Source of the DNA: BD1-7 clade bacterium
GTDB lineage: Bacteria > Pseudomonadota > Gammaproteobacteria > Pseudomonadales > DT-91
Direction of reading: 5' to 3'
DNA: 64,000 nt
Assembly (NCBI GenBank): GCA_902705835.1
Contig: CACSIN010000026.1
Coordinates: 190,154 to 254,153 of the forward strand
Shown here in pieces: positions 17,567 through 27,204 of the stretch. The position numbers and the translations under genes were made by a program. The stretch's first letter is position 1, and every line of letters starts with the position of its first letter. A model generated the notes under the pieces. That model ran no database searches. It was not told the origin of the DNA and worked only from the letters and a program-made list of their open reading frames with translations.

Positions 17567-18685
17567 ATGACTCCCCGATTGCGAATTGTAGCGGACGAAA
17601 ATATCCCGTCTTTGCAAGCCTATTTGGCCGACTGTGCCGATGTTAAATGGATGCCGGGTCGGCAGATCCAGTCATCGGATTTGGTGGATTGCGATGTGTT
17701 GCTTGTGCGTTCTGTGACGACAGTTGATGCCGATCTGTTAGCTGGCACGCCGGTGAAATTTGTCGGTTCATGCACCATAGGATTGGATCATTTGGATCTA
17801 ACGTATATCGCTGATGCTGGCATTGGGTATGCGCATGCGCCTGGGTGTAACGCTGATGCTGTGGTTGACTATGTACTGGCAGCGATGTTTGCGTTTCAGC
17901 CAGATCTATCTGTTTGGGCCGATAAGTCTATTGGTGTCGTCGGCTTGGGTAATGTGGGCAGCGCGTTGCAATCACGTTTAGCGGCATTGGGCATCAAAAC
18001 CTTGGCCTATGACCCATTCAAGGATGCTGCAACGAATACCTTCGAAGAAGTTATGAGTGCCGATGTGGTTACGCTGCATGTGCCGCTTACAACAGATGGA
18101 ACGCATCCAACATTAAAGATGATTGGCCCGCAGCAAATAGAAAGCCTTCGCGATGGCGTGCTTCTCATTAATACGTGCCGAGGGAAGGTCATCGATAACG
18201 CGGCACTCGCGCCACATTTAAACCGACTCTATGCGGTATTGGATGTCTATGATGAGGAGCCACAGCCGGCGGATGAATTGCTGGATCAGCTGTTTATAGC
18301 AACTTCACATATTGCTGGCTACAGCATGCAGGGGAAATTGCGTGGTACTGAAATGGTTGTACGTGCGTTGTCGGAGTACTTTGATTTGGGGCTGACGCTA
18401 CCGGACTTGTTGGGTGATTATCGACGGGACATTGTGATCGACGACGATGACGTGTCGGAGTTGGTTAGGCGCGGATATGACATTAAACAGGATTCTGCGA
18501 CGTTCACTGCAAGCTATCAGGCCGTGTCATCACTAGAAAAAGCTGATTTTTTTGATCGATACAGGCGAGAGTATCCACTTCGCGTCGATTTTAGCTACCA
18601 ATCTGTCGCTGGTGCGGCGTTGTGGCCAAATGATGAGCCGTCAAAGCTTGGTTTTAATGTGTCTCAGACCAACGCGAGTGATTAA
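17567..18685 (+). CDS. pdxB: Erythronate-4-phosphate dehydrogenase
   Basis: 372 aa from ATG 17567 (AAGGA 7 bp upstream); an in-frame ATG at 17543 is possible. Second step of DXP-independent pyridoxal phosphate synthesis. D-2-hydroxyacid dehydrogenase fold: Rossmann motif GVVGLGNVGSAL, catalytic Arg in NTCRGKVIDN, Glu in DVYDEEPQP and His in SHIAGYSMQGKLRG. A PdxB-specific C-terminal dimerisation region follows. Its last 32 bp overlap the convergent PA1571-like gene. Confidence 0.95.
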   Translation: MTPRLRIVADENIPSLQAYLADCADVKWMPGRQIQSSDLVDCDVLLVRSVTTVDADLLAGTPVKFVGSCTIGLDHLDLTYIADAGIGYAHAPGCNADAVVDYVLAAMFAFQPDLSVWADKSIGVVGLGNVGSALQSRLAALGIKTLAYDPFKDAATNTFEEVMSADVVTLHVPLTTDGTHPTLKMIGPQQIESLRDGVLLINTCRGKVIDNAALAPHLNRLYAVLDVYDEEPQPADELLDQLFIATSHIAGYSMQGKLRGTEMVVRALSEYFDLGLTLPDLLGDYRRDIVIDDDDVSELVRRGYDIKQDSATFTASYQAVSSLEKADFFDRYRREYPLRVDFSYQSVAGAALWPNDEPSKLGFNVSQTNASD

Positions 18686-18878
18686 TTTCAGGGCCGGTTT
18701 TGGAGGCGGAGGGCTCTGTTGTTTCCTCTAGGGCCGCACAACTTTTTTCAATCATGGCGCGCGTTATCGGGATTTCATTGCCGTCATTATCGATGACAAA
18801 AGCGTTGAATAAGGGTGTGTCCGCTAGCCACGCCATCGGGTCATCGGGTTTTGGTGGTGGTTTGTTTGGTTGTTTCAA
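18654..18878 (-). CDS. PA1571-like small protein
   Basis: 74 aa, TTG start with a GGGGG stretch 5 bp upstream. The core NAFVIDNDGNEIPITRAMIE, then KSCAALEE, resembles the small PA1571 family of pseudomonads. Function unknown. Its 3' end overlaps the convergent pdxB by 32 bp. An internal ATG (MAWLADTPLF) is the alternative start. Confidence 0.6.
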   Translation of the reverse strand: MKQPNKPPPKPDDPMAWLADTPLFNAFVIDNDGNEIPITRAMIEKSCAALEETTEPSASKTGPEINHSRWSETH

Positions 18879-19002
18879 CGTTGCCCCCGACAGAAGTGAT
18901 AGTGGGTTGATCGGTTACTTTGTTTTGTGTTGTTTCAAGGTTTACGTATGAGAACGTGTAAACGGTGACTTTTATATTTAGTGAGAGATAGCGACATCTT
19001 CC

Positions 19003-20160
19003 ATGACCAGTAATCGGAATTTATCAATCGGACTTGTTGTAAATACCTATGCAGGTATTGGCGGCGAGGCAGCCTTAAAGGGCTCTGATGGTGCAGCGCG
19101 TGATCGTGCGCTCGAGTACCTCGATGCGTCTGAAAAAACGCTGCGCACACCGCAGCGTTTAGCGCAAATGCTGGCGTTGGTTGAAAGTAACGATATTCAC
19201 TGGTTGACTGGCGAAGCGAGCTTAGGGGCTGAATATCTTGCGGCATCGGACATCGACAATATCTCCATCGTCTATTCACCCAAAAGCGCTGACTCGCCGA
19301 CGACCGCAATCGATACACGAAGTGTGTGCTTGGCGTTGCTGAATAAAGACTGCGACTTGATTGTTTTTTGTGGCGGTGATGGCACGGCAAGAGACGTTTT
19401 TGATGTGATTGGGCACCGTGTGCCGTGTTTGGGTTTACCCAGTGGTGTGAAAATGCAATCAGGCGTATTTGCTATTTCGCCCGCAGCGACAGCTTCTGTG
19501 ATTAACCATATCGTTGACCATGATCTGACGCAGATAGCCGAACAGGACGTGCGCGATATCGATGAGCAAGCGTTACGGCAGGGTAAAGTTCGGTCTCAAT
19601 ACTATGGCAGCTTGATGGTGCCGGATGAACCACGTTATTTGCAGAATCTAAAGATCGGTGGCATTGAGCATGAACCTTTGGTTCTTGATGACCTGGCAGA
19701 CTATTTGACCGAAATGATGTTCGATTCAGAGGCGATATTTCTAGTCGGCCCAGGCTCGACCACCGCGCATTGGATGGAAAGATTAGGATTGCCTAATACC
19801 TTGGTCGGGTTCGACGCCATTCAGGATGGGCAGCATCTTCAATCAGACCTGACCGGGCGTGACATCGATGTTCTGCTGGGCGGTGATATCGAAGTGTTCA
19901 TCGTCATCACCCCAACAGGCAATCAGGGCATATTACTGGGGCGTGGCAACCAGCAGCTGACGCCATTAGTGATTCAGCAGGTAAAGAAACGCCAGTGGTT
20001 GATCATTAGCGCTAAGTCAAAATTGAAGGCATTGGAGGGTCGGCCGTTAATTGTTGATACTAACGATTCTTCTCTCGACAAGCAGCTTTGTGGTTTATAC
20101 CCGGTTGTCACCGGGTATAATGACCGCGTTCTTTATCCTATCAGCACCTCTTACGAATAA
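19003..20160 (+). CDS. ATP-NAD kinase family protein (COG3199)
   Basis: 385 aa. The N-terminus SIGLVVNTYAGIGGEAALKG and the motif FCGGDGTARDVF (GGDGT, the kinase nucleotide-binding turn) define the NAD-kinase/diacylglycerol-kinase-like fold. GLPSGVKMQSGVFAISP and ILLGRGNQQLTP follow. Substrate specificity cannot be read; the housekeeping NadK is a different branch. The RlmK-like gene begins 6 bp after the stop. Confidence 0.83.
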   Translation: MTSNRNLSIGLVVNTYAGIGGEAALKGSDGAARDRALEYLDASEKTLRTPQRLAQMLALVESNDIHWLTGEASLGAEYLAASDIDNISIVYSPKSADSPTTAIDTRSVCLALLNKDCDLIVFCGGDGTARDVFDVIGHRVPCLGLPSGVKMQSGVFAISPAATASVINHIVDHDLTQIAEQDVRDIDEQALRQGKVRSQYYGSLMVPDEPRYLQNLKIGGIEHEPLVLDDLADYLTEMMFDSEAIFLVGPGSTTAHWMERLGLPNTLVGFDAIQDGQHLQSDLTGRDIDVLLGGDIEVFIVITPTGNQGILLGRGNQQLTPLVIQQVKKRQWLIISAKSKLKALEGRPLIVDTNDSSLDKQLCGLYPVVTGYNDRVLYPISTSYE

Positions 20161-20165
20161 ATCTT

Positions 20166-21092
20166 ATGTACGAAATGTTTGAATCTGAGTTGGCAAAGGC
20201 CTTTGATCAACTACCGGCAGATGCTTCACGCCTCTTTCACGGGCGTGGTCACTGCTTTGAAGGTCTTGAATTTGTTAATGTCGATTGGTTTAGCCCGGTT
20301 GTTTGGGTAGTGATGTATGGAGATGTTGATGAACCGGTGTTTGTGCGGTTGTGCGACATTGTGAAAACACAAGCTGAGCGCATTCCAGGCGTCGATGCCG
20401 TATTGGTTCAGCACCGTGAAAAAGGCAAGTCGGTTCAAGATGTGATTTACGGCGATATGCCAGATGCTTGTGTCGCGCATGAAGCGGGAGAGAGCTACGC
20501 GCTGACATTCGGACGAAACCAGAACATTGGATTTTTTCTTGATGCAAAACCGGCGCGTCAGTGGGTGCGCGAAAACGCTGAAGGTAAACGCGTTCTTAAC
20601 CTGTTTGCGTACACTTGTTCGTTTTCTGTTGCGGCGTTAGCGGGTGGTGCACAGAGTGTCGTTAATATCGATATGGCTAAATCAGCACTGGCGACCGGAA
20701 AGGTCAATCATAAGCTGAACAAATTCGACGGTGCGCGTGTCAGTTTTTTGCCACACGATGTGTTTCGCTCAACACGTAAACTTGCCAAGTACGGCCCCTA
20801 CGATCTGATAATTTGTGATCCACCGTCACGGCAGAAAGGCAGCTTCGAGGCCGACAAGGACTATACCCGTCTTATCGGCAAGCTTGAGCCGATGCTGGCC
20901 GAGGATGCACAAATTATGGCCTTGTTGAACGCGCCATATTTGGATGAAGATTTCCTCCCAGATATTTTTGCTCAGAAGATGCCATCGTATCAGTATGTTG
21001 AGCGTCTAGCTCAACGGGAAGATTTTCCTGAAAGCGATAATCAGTGTTGCTTGAAAATGCAGTTATTTATGCCCAAAGCATCTTCTACGTAA
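20166..21092 (+). CDS. Class I SAM-dependent methyltransferase, RlmK/RlmI-like
   Basis: 308 aa. The N-terminal ~100 residues lack an obvious PUA domain. The catalytic part has FFLDAKPARQWV, motif I VLNLFAYTCSFSVAALAGGA, acidic VVNIDMAK and motif IV LIICDPPSRQKGSF. This is the COG1092 pattern (23S rRNA m7G2069 or m5C methyltransferases); DPPS with no catalytic Cys favours a guanine-type enzyme. Exact target unassigned. Confidence 0.78.
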   Translation: MYEMFESELAKAFDQLPADASRLFHGRGHCFEGLEFVNVDWFSPVVWVVMYGDVDEPVFVRLCDIVKTQAERIPGVDAVLVQHREKGKSVQDVIYGDMPDACVAHEAGESYALTFGRNQNIGFFLDAKPARQWVRENAEGKRVLNLFAYTCSFSVAALAGGAQSVVNIDMAKSALATGKVNHKLNKFDGARVSFLPHDVFRSTRKLAKYGPYDLIICDPPSRQKGSFEADKDYTRLIGKLEPMLAEDAQIMALLNAPYLDEDFLPDIFAQKMPSYQYVERLAQREDFPESDNQCCLKMQLFMPKASST

Positions 21093-21171
21093 TCTGAGTT
21101 TGATGCTTCGTGTGGTTAGCTTATAACGTTAAGTAGGCGCTGTTACGTAGTAACGGATAGACGGCAGGCAT

Positions 21172-21200
21172 AAAAAAAACCGGCATAAGCCGGTTTTTTT
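21172..21200. terminator. Bidirectional rho-independent terminator
   Basis: AAAACCGGC-ATAA-GCCGGTTTT with an A-run on the left and a T-run on the right, between two convergent genes, so it works in both directions. Confidence 0.9.
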
Positions 21201-21221
21201 ATTGGGCAGAAAAGCCAATAC

Positions 21222-22343
21222 TTATTCAGGCATCAAGCTGTTCAGACGCTCAATAGTGTCAACGTATTCAGTCAACAGACGCTCAACAACGCCACGTGAA
21301 GTTTCAACGTGGTTGATTTGACCAACAACTTGACCAACCGGGTTGAAGGCAACTTTCTGACATTCGCCTTTAGCTGCGTAAGTATGAGTACGACGGATCG
21401 CATCGGCAGTTACTAGACCTTGCAGAGGCATGCCTAATGGCTCAGGGTTGCCTTCGGTGTTCCATGCGTCGGTCCACTCGTTGCGAAGCATACGACAAGG
21501 CTTGCCTGTCCATGAGCGTGAACGTACAGTGTCTTCTTCAGTCGCATCGAAGTAAGACTGTTTCTGAGCTGGCTCAGCTTCAGCTTCTTCTACAGCCAAC
21601 CATAAAGAACCAGACCATACGCCAGCAGCGCCCATTGCCATAGCAGCAACCATTTGTTGACCAGAACCGATACCACCGGCAGCCAATACAGGTGTGTTCA
21701 CGGCATTGATGATCGCAGGCCAAAGAACAACGGAGCCCACTTCACCGGTGTGACCACCACCTTCAGTACCTTGAGCGATGATGAAATCAAGACCAGCATT
21801 TTCGTGTTGCTTCGCTTGCTTAACTTTACCGCACAATGCGCCAACCAAACGGCCAGAATCTTGGATGCGTTTGATGATGTCAGCTGGCGGAGTACCCAGT
21901 GCGTTAGCGATTAAACGACAGTTAGGGCGTTTAATTGCTTCGTCAACCATCATTGAAGCCATCGCTTCGTTCCAGCCCAAAAGACCCATTTCGTCGTCTT
22001 TGTCAGGCCACTCTGGAACACCGTGGTCAGCCAGCAGTTTGGTTGCGAAATCGTGGTGTTCTTGCGGAACCATGCCAGCCAGCATTTCTTCCAGCTTCTC
22101 AGGATCCATCTCGCCCATGCCCTCATATTTTTGAGGGATAACGATATCAACGCCGTATGGCTTGTCGCCAATGTGAGCGTCGATCCAATCTAATTCTTCT
22201 TTCAAGCGCTCAAGGCTGAAGCCTACAGCACCTAAAACACCAATGCCGCCAGCTTGGCTGACAGCGTTTACTACGTCACGGCAGTGTGTGAACGCGAAAA
22301 TAGGGACTTCAAGGCCCAGTTTATCGGCTAATTCAGAACGCAT
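21222..22343 (-). CDS. Nitronate-monooxygenase-family flavoprotein, IpdC-like
   Basis: 373 aa TIM-barrel FMN protein. FMN-binding segments are IIAQGTEGGGHTGEVGSVV and VLAAGGIGSGQQMVAAMAMG. The start (VPIFAFTHCRDVVNAVSQAG), the TVRSRSWTGKPCRMLRN block and WTDAWNTEGNPEPLGMPLQ are typical of the IpdC subgroup, known from steroid C/D-ring degradation in actinobacteria, rather than of classic nitronate monooxygenases. No other steroid-ring genes adjoin it. GAGG lies 8 bp before the ATG. Family secure, subgroup inferred. Confidence 0.8.
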   Translation of the reverse strand: MRSELADKLGLEVPIFAFTHCRDVVNAVSQAGGIGVLGAVGFSLERLKEELDWIDAHIGDKPYGVDIVIPQKYEGMGEMDPEKLEEMLAGMVPQEHHDFATKLLADHGVPEWPDKDDEMGLLGWNEAMASMMVDEAIKRPNCRLIANALGTPPADIIKRIQDSGRLVGALCGKVKQAKQHENAGLDFIIAQGTEGGGHTGEVGSVVLWPAIINAVNTPVLAAGGIGSGQQMVAAMAMGAAGVWSGSLWLAVEEAEAEPAQKQSYFDATEEDTVRSRSWTGKPCRMLRNEWTDAWNTEGNPEPLGMPLQGLVTADAIRRTHTYAAKGECQKVAFNPVGQVVGQINHVETSRGVVERLLTEYVDTIERLNSLMPE

Positions 22344-22628
22344 TATTGTTACCTCGGATAAACATGAAAATTGGTATATGCATTTTTACGAACGCAAGTA
22401 TGCGGGTTGATGGTAAAAAAACAATGACATCTTGCCATCAATATGACTGACAAAAACGATCATGGTTTGGTGTTTTATCCCATGTTTTGAATGAATTGAA
22501 CCGCGATTGTAGGGATAGTTCGCAGCGATAGTTGCTTATAAAAAAAATGCGTTGAGAAACCGAAATGTCATAAGAAATCGTGTAATATGGCCGCCTAATT
22601 TACGTTTGACTCAGGAATTTGGTTAGCA

Positions 22629-23969
22629 ATGAAGGTAACTGTATTTGGTTCGGGATATGTTGGTCTAGTCACCGGAGCGTGTTTGGCTGACGTTGGCAAC
22701 AGCGTATGTTGTGTGGATATCGACGAAAACAAGATTCAGCGCTTGTTGCAGGGCGATATCCCTATTTATGAGCCAGGTTTGGATCGCGTTGTATTAGATG
22801 CTGTCGCCAGTGGCGATTTGACGTTTACAACGGATGCTAAAAAAGGTGTCGAGCACGCAGACGTTATTTTTATCGCGGTGGGTACACCACCGCAAGAAGA
22901 TGGTTCTGCTGATTTACAGTATGTATTGGCGGTTGCGGATACCGTTGGCCAGTACATGAATGACTATAAAGTCGTTGTTGGTAAATCAACTGTGCCTGTT
23001 GGCACTTGCGATAAAGTAGAAGCAACTGTTGCTGCGGCACTCAAAAAACGCGGCGTCAATACACCATTTGCCGTTGTGTCGAACCCTGAATTCCTCAAAG
23101 AAGGTAATGCGATTGAGGATTTCATGAAGCCGGATCGTATCGTTGTCGGTACTGACGATGAAAAGGCCATGAAACGCATGAGTGAACTCTATGCGCCATT
23201 TAATCGTAGCCATAACCGCGTAATGTTTATGGATCGTCGTTCGTCGGAGCTGACCAAGTACGCTGCGAACGCGATGCTCGCGACTAAGATCAGCTTTATT
23301 AATGAGTTATCTCGTATTGCTGAATTGGTAGGTGCCGACATCGAGCACGTGCGTAATGGCATTGGCTCGGATCCACGTATTGGCTACCAGTTTATTTATC
23401 CGGGTTGTGGTTACGGGGGATCTTGTTTCCCGAAAGACGTAACAGCACTCAAGCAAACCGCAGAAGAATACGGTTATCACGCAGATTTGTTGAATGCGGT
23501 TGAGAATGTCAATGCGCGTCAGAAGCTGACTCTGGTCGAAAAAATCAAGTCATTCTACGGTGACGATTTAACGGGCAAAACATTTGCGATCTGGGGTTTG
23601 TCGTTTAAACCTCAAACAGACGATATGCGCGAAGCATCCAGCCGCGTGATTATGGAAGAGCTTTGGGCAGCAGGTGCTAGCACTCGAGCCTACGATCCTG
23701 CCGGCATGGAAGAAACTCAGCATATATACCCAAATCAGCCAAAATTGAGCCTGTGCGGTACGAAAGAGGCTGCTCTGAAAGGTGTGGATGCTTTGGTTAT
23801 TTGTACCGAGTGGAAGTCATTCCGTTCACCGGATTTTGATGTCATCAAAGAGTCTGTTGCTGATAACGTGATTTTTGACGGTCGAAACCTGTATGACCCT
23901 GAAGCAATGGCTGATAAGGGCATCAAGTACTATGCCATCGGCCGCGGCTTGTCACTCGCCAAAGCTTGA
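22629..23969 (+). CDS. ugd: UDP-glucose 6-dehydrogenase
   Basis: 446 aa. It oxidises UDP-glucose to UDP-glucuronate for surface polysaccharides. Rossmann start [20 protein letters not shown], catalytic Cys266 in [31 protein letters not shown], and the C-terminal [12 protein letters not shown] are all family signatures. The 285 bp upstream should contain its promoter; no clear hexamer pair was identified. A 37-aa gene follows after 67 bp. Confidence 0.96.
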   Translation: MKVTVFGSGYVGLVTGACLADVGNSVCCVDIDENKIQRLLQGDIPIYEPGLDRVVLDAVASGDLTFTTDAKKGVEHADVIFIAVGTPPQEDGSADLQYVLAVADTVGQYMNDYKVVVGKSTVPVGTCDKVEATVAAALKKRGVNTPFAVVSNPEFLKEGNAIEDFMKPDRIVVGTDDEKAMKRMSELYAPFNRSHNRVMFMDRRSSELTKYAANAMLATKISFINELSRIAELVGADIEHVRNGIGSDPRIGYQFIYPGCGYGGSCFPKDVTALKQTAEEYGYHADLLNAVENVNARQKLTLVEKIKSFYGDDLTGKTFAIWGLSFKPQTDDMREASSRVIMEELWAAGASTRAYDPAGMEETQHIYPNQPKLSLCGTKEAALKGVDALVICTEWKSFRSPDFDVIKESVADNVIFDGRNLYDPEAMADKGIKYYAIGRGLSLAKA

Positions 23970-24036
23970 TGACAACCTCTGGCCGCATCTCTATAATGCC
24001 GGCCAGATTTTAATAACCATAGATTGGAGGCACACC

Positions 24037-24150
24037 ATGGCTGATAACGAAACAATTGAAAATGGCGACGGCGCAGCAGATGGTCTTGCTGCTGTAGTGA
24101 TATTGGCAATGGCTGTTGTAACCGCTGCGTTCTGGTTGCTCGGACAATAA
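24037..24150 (+). CDS. 37-aa single-TM membrane peptide
   Basis: Read directly: ATG 24037 is preceded by TTGGAGG at 6 bp, a near-perfect ribosome-binding site. The peptide has an acidic polar N-terminus (MADNETIENGDGAADG) and one hydrophobic helix ending in FWLLGQ. A terminator follows 50 bp later. Function unknown; probably co-transcribed with ugd. Confidence 0.7.
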   Translation: MADNETIENGDGAADGLAAVVILAMAVVTAAFWLLGQ

Positions 24151-24200
24151 TTTATTCAGTACAGGCTGCTGCTATTCAGAGTGGGTAGTCTGGTAAAATA

Positions 24201-24226
24201 AAAAGCAGCCAATAGGCTGCTTTTTT
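24201..24226 (+). terminator. Rho-independent terminator after ugd and the 37-aa gene
   Basis: AAAAGCAGCC-AATA-GGCTGCTTTT with a T-run to 24226; the left A-run allows leftward use by the lipoprotein gene. Confidence 0.9.
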
Positions 24227-24307
24227 ATGCGTGAAATTAATCGGCCTTTCATTCAGAATGGCCGTCGTCAATTATTCAGAGGCTCCCTGGCTTCTAGCTC
24301 AGTATTG

Positions 24308-25141
24308 CTATAGATCCAAGTCTACATTGATATTGGCGGTGTTAGCGCCGTCAAAAATTCTTGCGGTTGCACTTGTGGCTGAGGTGTCGATCGAAAGAAT
24401 TCGAGTTTCGTTTTTTTCAGCGCTACCACTGGTGGTATAAAGGCTTCCTTCAATCATGCGGCTAAAGCGATAGTAGTCTTCACCGGCTTCAATACTGGCA
24501 TTAAAGTTGATATTTTCATCCGTTGTTTCAAATTCAATTTCGTGAGCCGTTTCGTCGATTGTTTTTCCTTCTGAGGTTGTTGTTTGCGTGGACCATTTTT
24601 CGCTAAAGCAGCGCAGCGGCAGCGTATCGGATATTGTATTTCCGTCAAGGGTGCCTGAAATAGAAGCCGTGGCGAATTGATCGCTGGTTTCTATTGCGAC
24701 TTTTACCATTCGAAGGTTTGTTTCAACGCTCCCACTGTCGTCTTGATTGCTAACAACCCCACGAATTTCGCTTTGATCAATAATGCTGAAATCTAGATCT
24801 AAACCGTCGTCTCCGTGTTGTTCATGCAGTAGTTTATTGCCGCTGATTGTGTATTGAATGTCGGTATCGCAACCCTTCATTGTCAATGTGTTATCGGCTT
24901 TGTCGATAATGAGATATTCCTTTATCAACTGTTTGCCCTTGAGGGTGGTATTGTCCATTTTTACGGACGCTTTGGTTTCGGCCAGTGATAACCACACGCC
25001 GCTGAGCTCGTCACTAATGACTTTACGATTATCAAGATCGATATTCTGATATTGGCCATTATTGCGATTGTCGTTTGAGTCGCAGGCGGATAATAAGCAT
25101 ACGGCAGAGAAGGTGAGCAGACAGTGTTTGATGTTTTTCAT
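24308..25141 (-). CDS. Lipoprotein of unknown function
   Basis: 277 aa from ATG 25141 (GAGG 6 bp upstream; a GTG 12 bp earlier is less likely). Signal peptide with lipobox LLSAC, Asp at +2. Mature protein is beta-rich and acidic with no recognised domain (LSGVWLSLAETKASVKMD, ISGTLDGNTISDTLPLRC). It is the last gene of a leftward block that includes two LuxR-type regulators. The mixed low-complexity content suggests a secreted or surface accessory protein. Confidence 0.7.
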   Translation of the reverse strand: MKNIKHCLLTFSAVCLLSACDSNDNRNNGQYQNIDLDNRKVISDELSGVWLSLAETKASVKMDNTTLKGKQLIKEYLIIDKADNTLTMKGCDTDIQYTISGNKLLHEQHGDDGLDLDFSIIDQSEIRGVVSNQDDSGSVETNLRMVKVAIETSDQFATASISGTLDGNTISDTLPLRCFSEKWSTQTTTSEGKTIDETAHEIEFETTDENINFNASIEAGEDYYRFSRMIEGSLYTTSGSAEKNETRILSIDTSATSATARIFDGANTANINVDLDL

Positions 25142-25516
25142 GAAAGGCCTCACAGCGCGAAAGAAATGAATTCGCGGACAATGTAGCCATTCTTATCATT
25201 ATGCCAAAGCAGCTTTGTAATCTGTGGCGTTTGCTGCGAATTTGTTCAAAGTTTGGTTCGTCCACCCCAAAATGTACCCTGTACAAAAATTACGTATTTA
25301 ATGCATAGTGTTTGTCGCTCTAACTTATGATGAGTGGTCGACTTTTACGGGTATTCATCCGCGTTACCGAGCGTGTACCTGTACGTGAAGGTAATGCCAC
25401 TTAACATTGAGTGAATGTGAGCCGGAACGCCGGGTTTAACAGTGTTGTGTCTAATACTGAATGGGCTGGCGAGCCAAGGTGGTCAGCGTCGATCGCGCAC
25501 TTTCTGTTAGGGTTCG
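25142..25516. other. Intergenic region containing a copy of the island motif
   Basis: 375 bp. It holds the upstream region of the lipoprotein gene and a plus-strand copy of the CCCTAA...GTAC motif at 25265. A 25-codon open frame (ATG at 25327/25330, no ribosome-binding site) lies 47 bp after the motif; I do not call it a gene. No other signal seen. Confidence 0.4.
25265..25282 (+). promoter_or_regulatory. Island motif, copy a (diverged)
   Basis: CCCCAAAATGTACCCTGT aligns with CCCTAAAATGTACTATGG, keeping the AAAATGTAC core. It lies 124 bp upstream of the lipoprotein ATG but in the opposite orientation to that gene. Confidence 0.4.
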
Positions 25517-26401
25517 TTAGCGAACTAATAGGCGAAGAATCAATTCCGATTGATTACGAACCCCAAACTGCTCGAAGCAACTAGATAACACATTTCGAAC
25601 CGTATTGTTTGAAATAGAAAGTGACTCCGCCGCCGATTTGGTTGTGTGGCCCCGCATGATGCATACGCATATTTCTGCTTTACGTTGGCTTAGCTCATGA
25701 GTACGTTTTAAATCCTCGATGGAAGGTAACGGCTTGGGGCCCAGCACCATAAAACGGTTAGCCTGGCTGGTTCGGCCTATCCAAAATCGTTCGTGGGTAC
25801 TCCCATCACATAGTTTAACGGGCTTGATACTGCGGGATCGAGGGGAATCCAACGTTTCTAGCACATCCGTAAGTAGTATGCTATCGCCCGACTTAACGGT
25901 AATCAGAGCACTATTTTTGGGTGTCAGATAAAGTGAACAAGATGACGTCAGTTCATTACTGTACAGCAAGTTCGATGATCGATCGATCACCCATAGCGGA
26001 CGTGCGACGCCGGAGTAACGCGCATGCCAAAGGCTCTCTTCATCGTTAACGGCAAGATCCGGAAGTGTCAGTTGAAAGTAGATGGCCAAATGAGGGTATA
26101 GATTGTTTAGAAATCGTCTTGCCCGACTATTGAATAGCGAATCAGAAGCACTGCGTGAAAAGTTGAGTAATAGCCGTCCGGATTCTAACGAGTAGAATGA
26201 CGCCGATATTGTGTTTTCTGAGGTACGTATAAAAAACCCTTCAGAGGGTGTTAAAAGGTCTGCGTGATCCAGCGCGACGAGTTGGTATTGATCGGCTTCG
26301 ATGTCATCGCTTATCGCTGCCAGAATGTCATTGATAGGGCGGGTCGATGCGGTAGCCGTTATTATAGACGCGACGTAGTGCGCCAAGCGTGAAGTATTCA
26401 T
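25517..26401 (-). CDS. LuxR-type (GerE) regulator, long member of pair 1
   Basis: 294 aa. The C-terminal ~60 residues form a GerE HTH: LSQRKAEICVCIMRGHTTKS followed by AAESLSISNNTVRN and FGVRNQSELILRLL. The middle (about 125-225, PLWVIDRSSNLLYSNELTSS) looks PAS-like and parallels the 48497 gene. The ligand is unknown; no autoinducer-binding signature or LuxI gene is present. It is second in a leftward tandem after the 26500 gene. Confidence 0.8.
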   Translation of the reverse strand: MNTSRLAHYVASIITATASTRPINDILAAISDDIEADQYQLVALDHADLLTPSEGFFIRTSENTISASFYSLESGRLLLNFSRSASDSLFNSRARRFLNNLYPHLAIYFQLTLPDLAVNDEESLWHARYSGVARPLWVIDRSSNLLYSNELTSSCSLYLTPKNSALITVKSGDSILLTDVLETLDSPRSRSIKPVKLCDGSTHERFWIGRTSQANRFMVLGPKPLPSIEDLKRTHELSQRKAEICVCIMRGHTTKSAAESLSISNNTVRNVLSSCFEQFGVRNQSELILRLLVR

Positions 26402-26499
26402 CTCGCTGGTTACTCTGTGTTGGGGTGAACTATAGATTTTGAACGGATGGATGTAGAGTGGCTTTGGGGTACATTTAGATACGATTTGATCGAGATTAT

Positions 26500-27129
26500 C
26501 TATTCAGGAATATACCGCCACAGTGCTATCGTTAACTGAGATTGAGAGTGAATATTTAGCTGCTTATAGAGCTTCTTTATGTACGAGTAGACGGTATGCA
26601 GCGTGTACCCAGTATCGCTGGCAATTGTTTTTGCGCTGTTGCCAGTGCAGAATGCTGCGGCAATTTTCGCCTCGGATAACTGAATGTTTAGCATTTCCGC
26701 CAATAATTGATGATCGTTCAGTAATTGAACCTCTGAGCAGTGAAGTCTCAAATCCCAGGCCACGCCTAGTTGAAAAATTGCCCGGATAGGTGCGCCAAAA
26801 TCTTGCCAAAGATCATCAGCCGAGAGGCATGTTTCAGGATGCGAAAATTTCAGTAGTAGGGCCGCCCCGTCGTTATTGAGTCTCCATACACGAGTAGTAT
26901 CGTCGCTTGGTGTTATCGACGCAGATGGATTAATTCGCACCCGTTTCGCTGATTGCGCGCCCGTGTAAGTGCAGATGGTTGACAATAACGCTGACCAATT
27001 AACCGTGCTATTGGGTACCAACGACAACGACTGGTTTATGTCGGTGAGCATCTTGCTGGCGTCATCAATGTGCATGTACGGCTCCGTGCAAAGTTTTTTG
27101 GTGACCATCTCGCGATCCATAATAGGCAT
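26500..27129 (-). CDS. LuxR-type (GerE) regulator, short member of pair 1
   Basis: 209 aa. C-terminal GerE HTH with LSEAKIAAAFCTGNSAKTIA and TGYTLHTVYSYIKKLYKQLN, closely matching the TVYSYIK helix of the gene at 47586. The N-terminal ~130 residues are unclassified. It lies 98 bp upstream of the 25517 gene in the same direction and 75 bp after the TetR gene, so TetR-LuxR-LuxR may be one transcript. Confidence 0.78.
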   Translation of the reverse strand: MPIMDREMVTKKLCTEPYMHIDDASKMLTDINQSLSLVPNSTVNWSALLSTICTYTGAQSAKRVRINPSASITPSDDTTRVWRLNNDGAALLLKFSHPETCLSADDLWQDFGAPIRAIFQLGVAWDLRLHCSEVQLLNDHQLLAEMLNIQLSEAKIAAAFCTGNSAKTIASDTGYTLHTVYSYIKKLYKQLNIHSQSQLTIALWRYIPE

Positions 27130-27204
27130 GCATAGAATCGGTATCGATCAAAACTGCCGGTCGAATAGGGCTCACTGTGTTGCAAAAATCGTTGCAATCG
27201 ACGC

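Noticed and set aside
19604-19616. ATACTATGG-type match inside the NAD-kinase-like gene (similar one at 23929 in ugd)
   Set aside because: Inside coding sequence and without the CCCTAA half; expected by chance.
26462-26483. Possible further motif copy upstream of the 25517 LuxR gene
   Set aside because: Only AAATGTAC is shared; both flanks differ, too weak to count.
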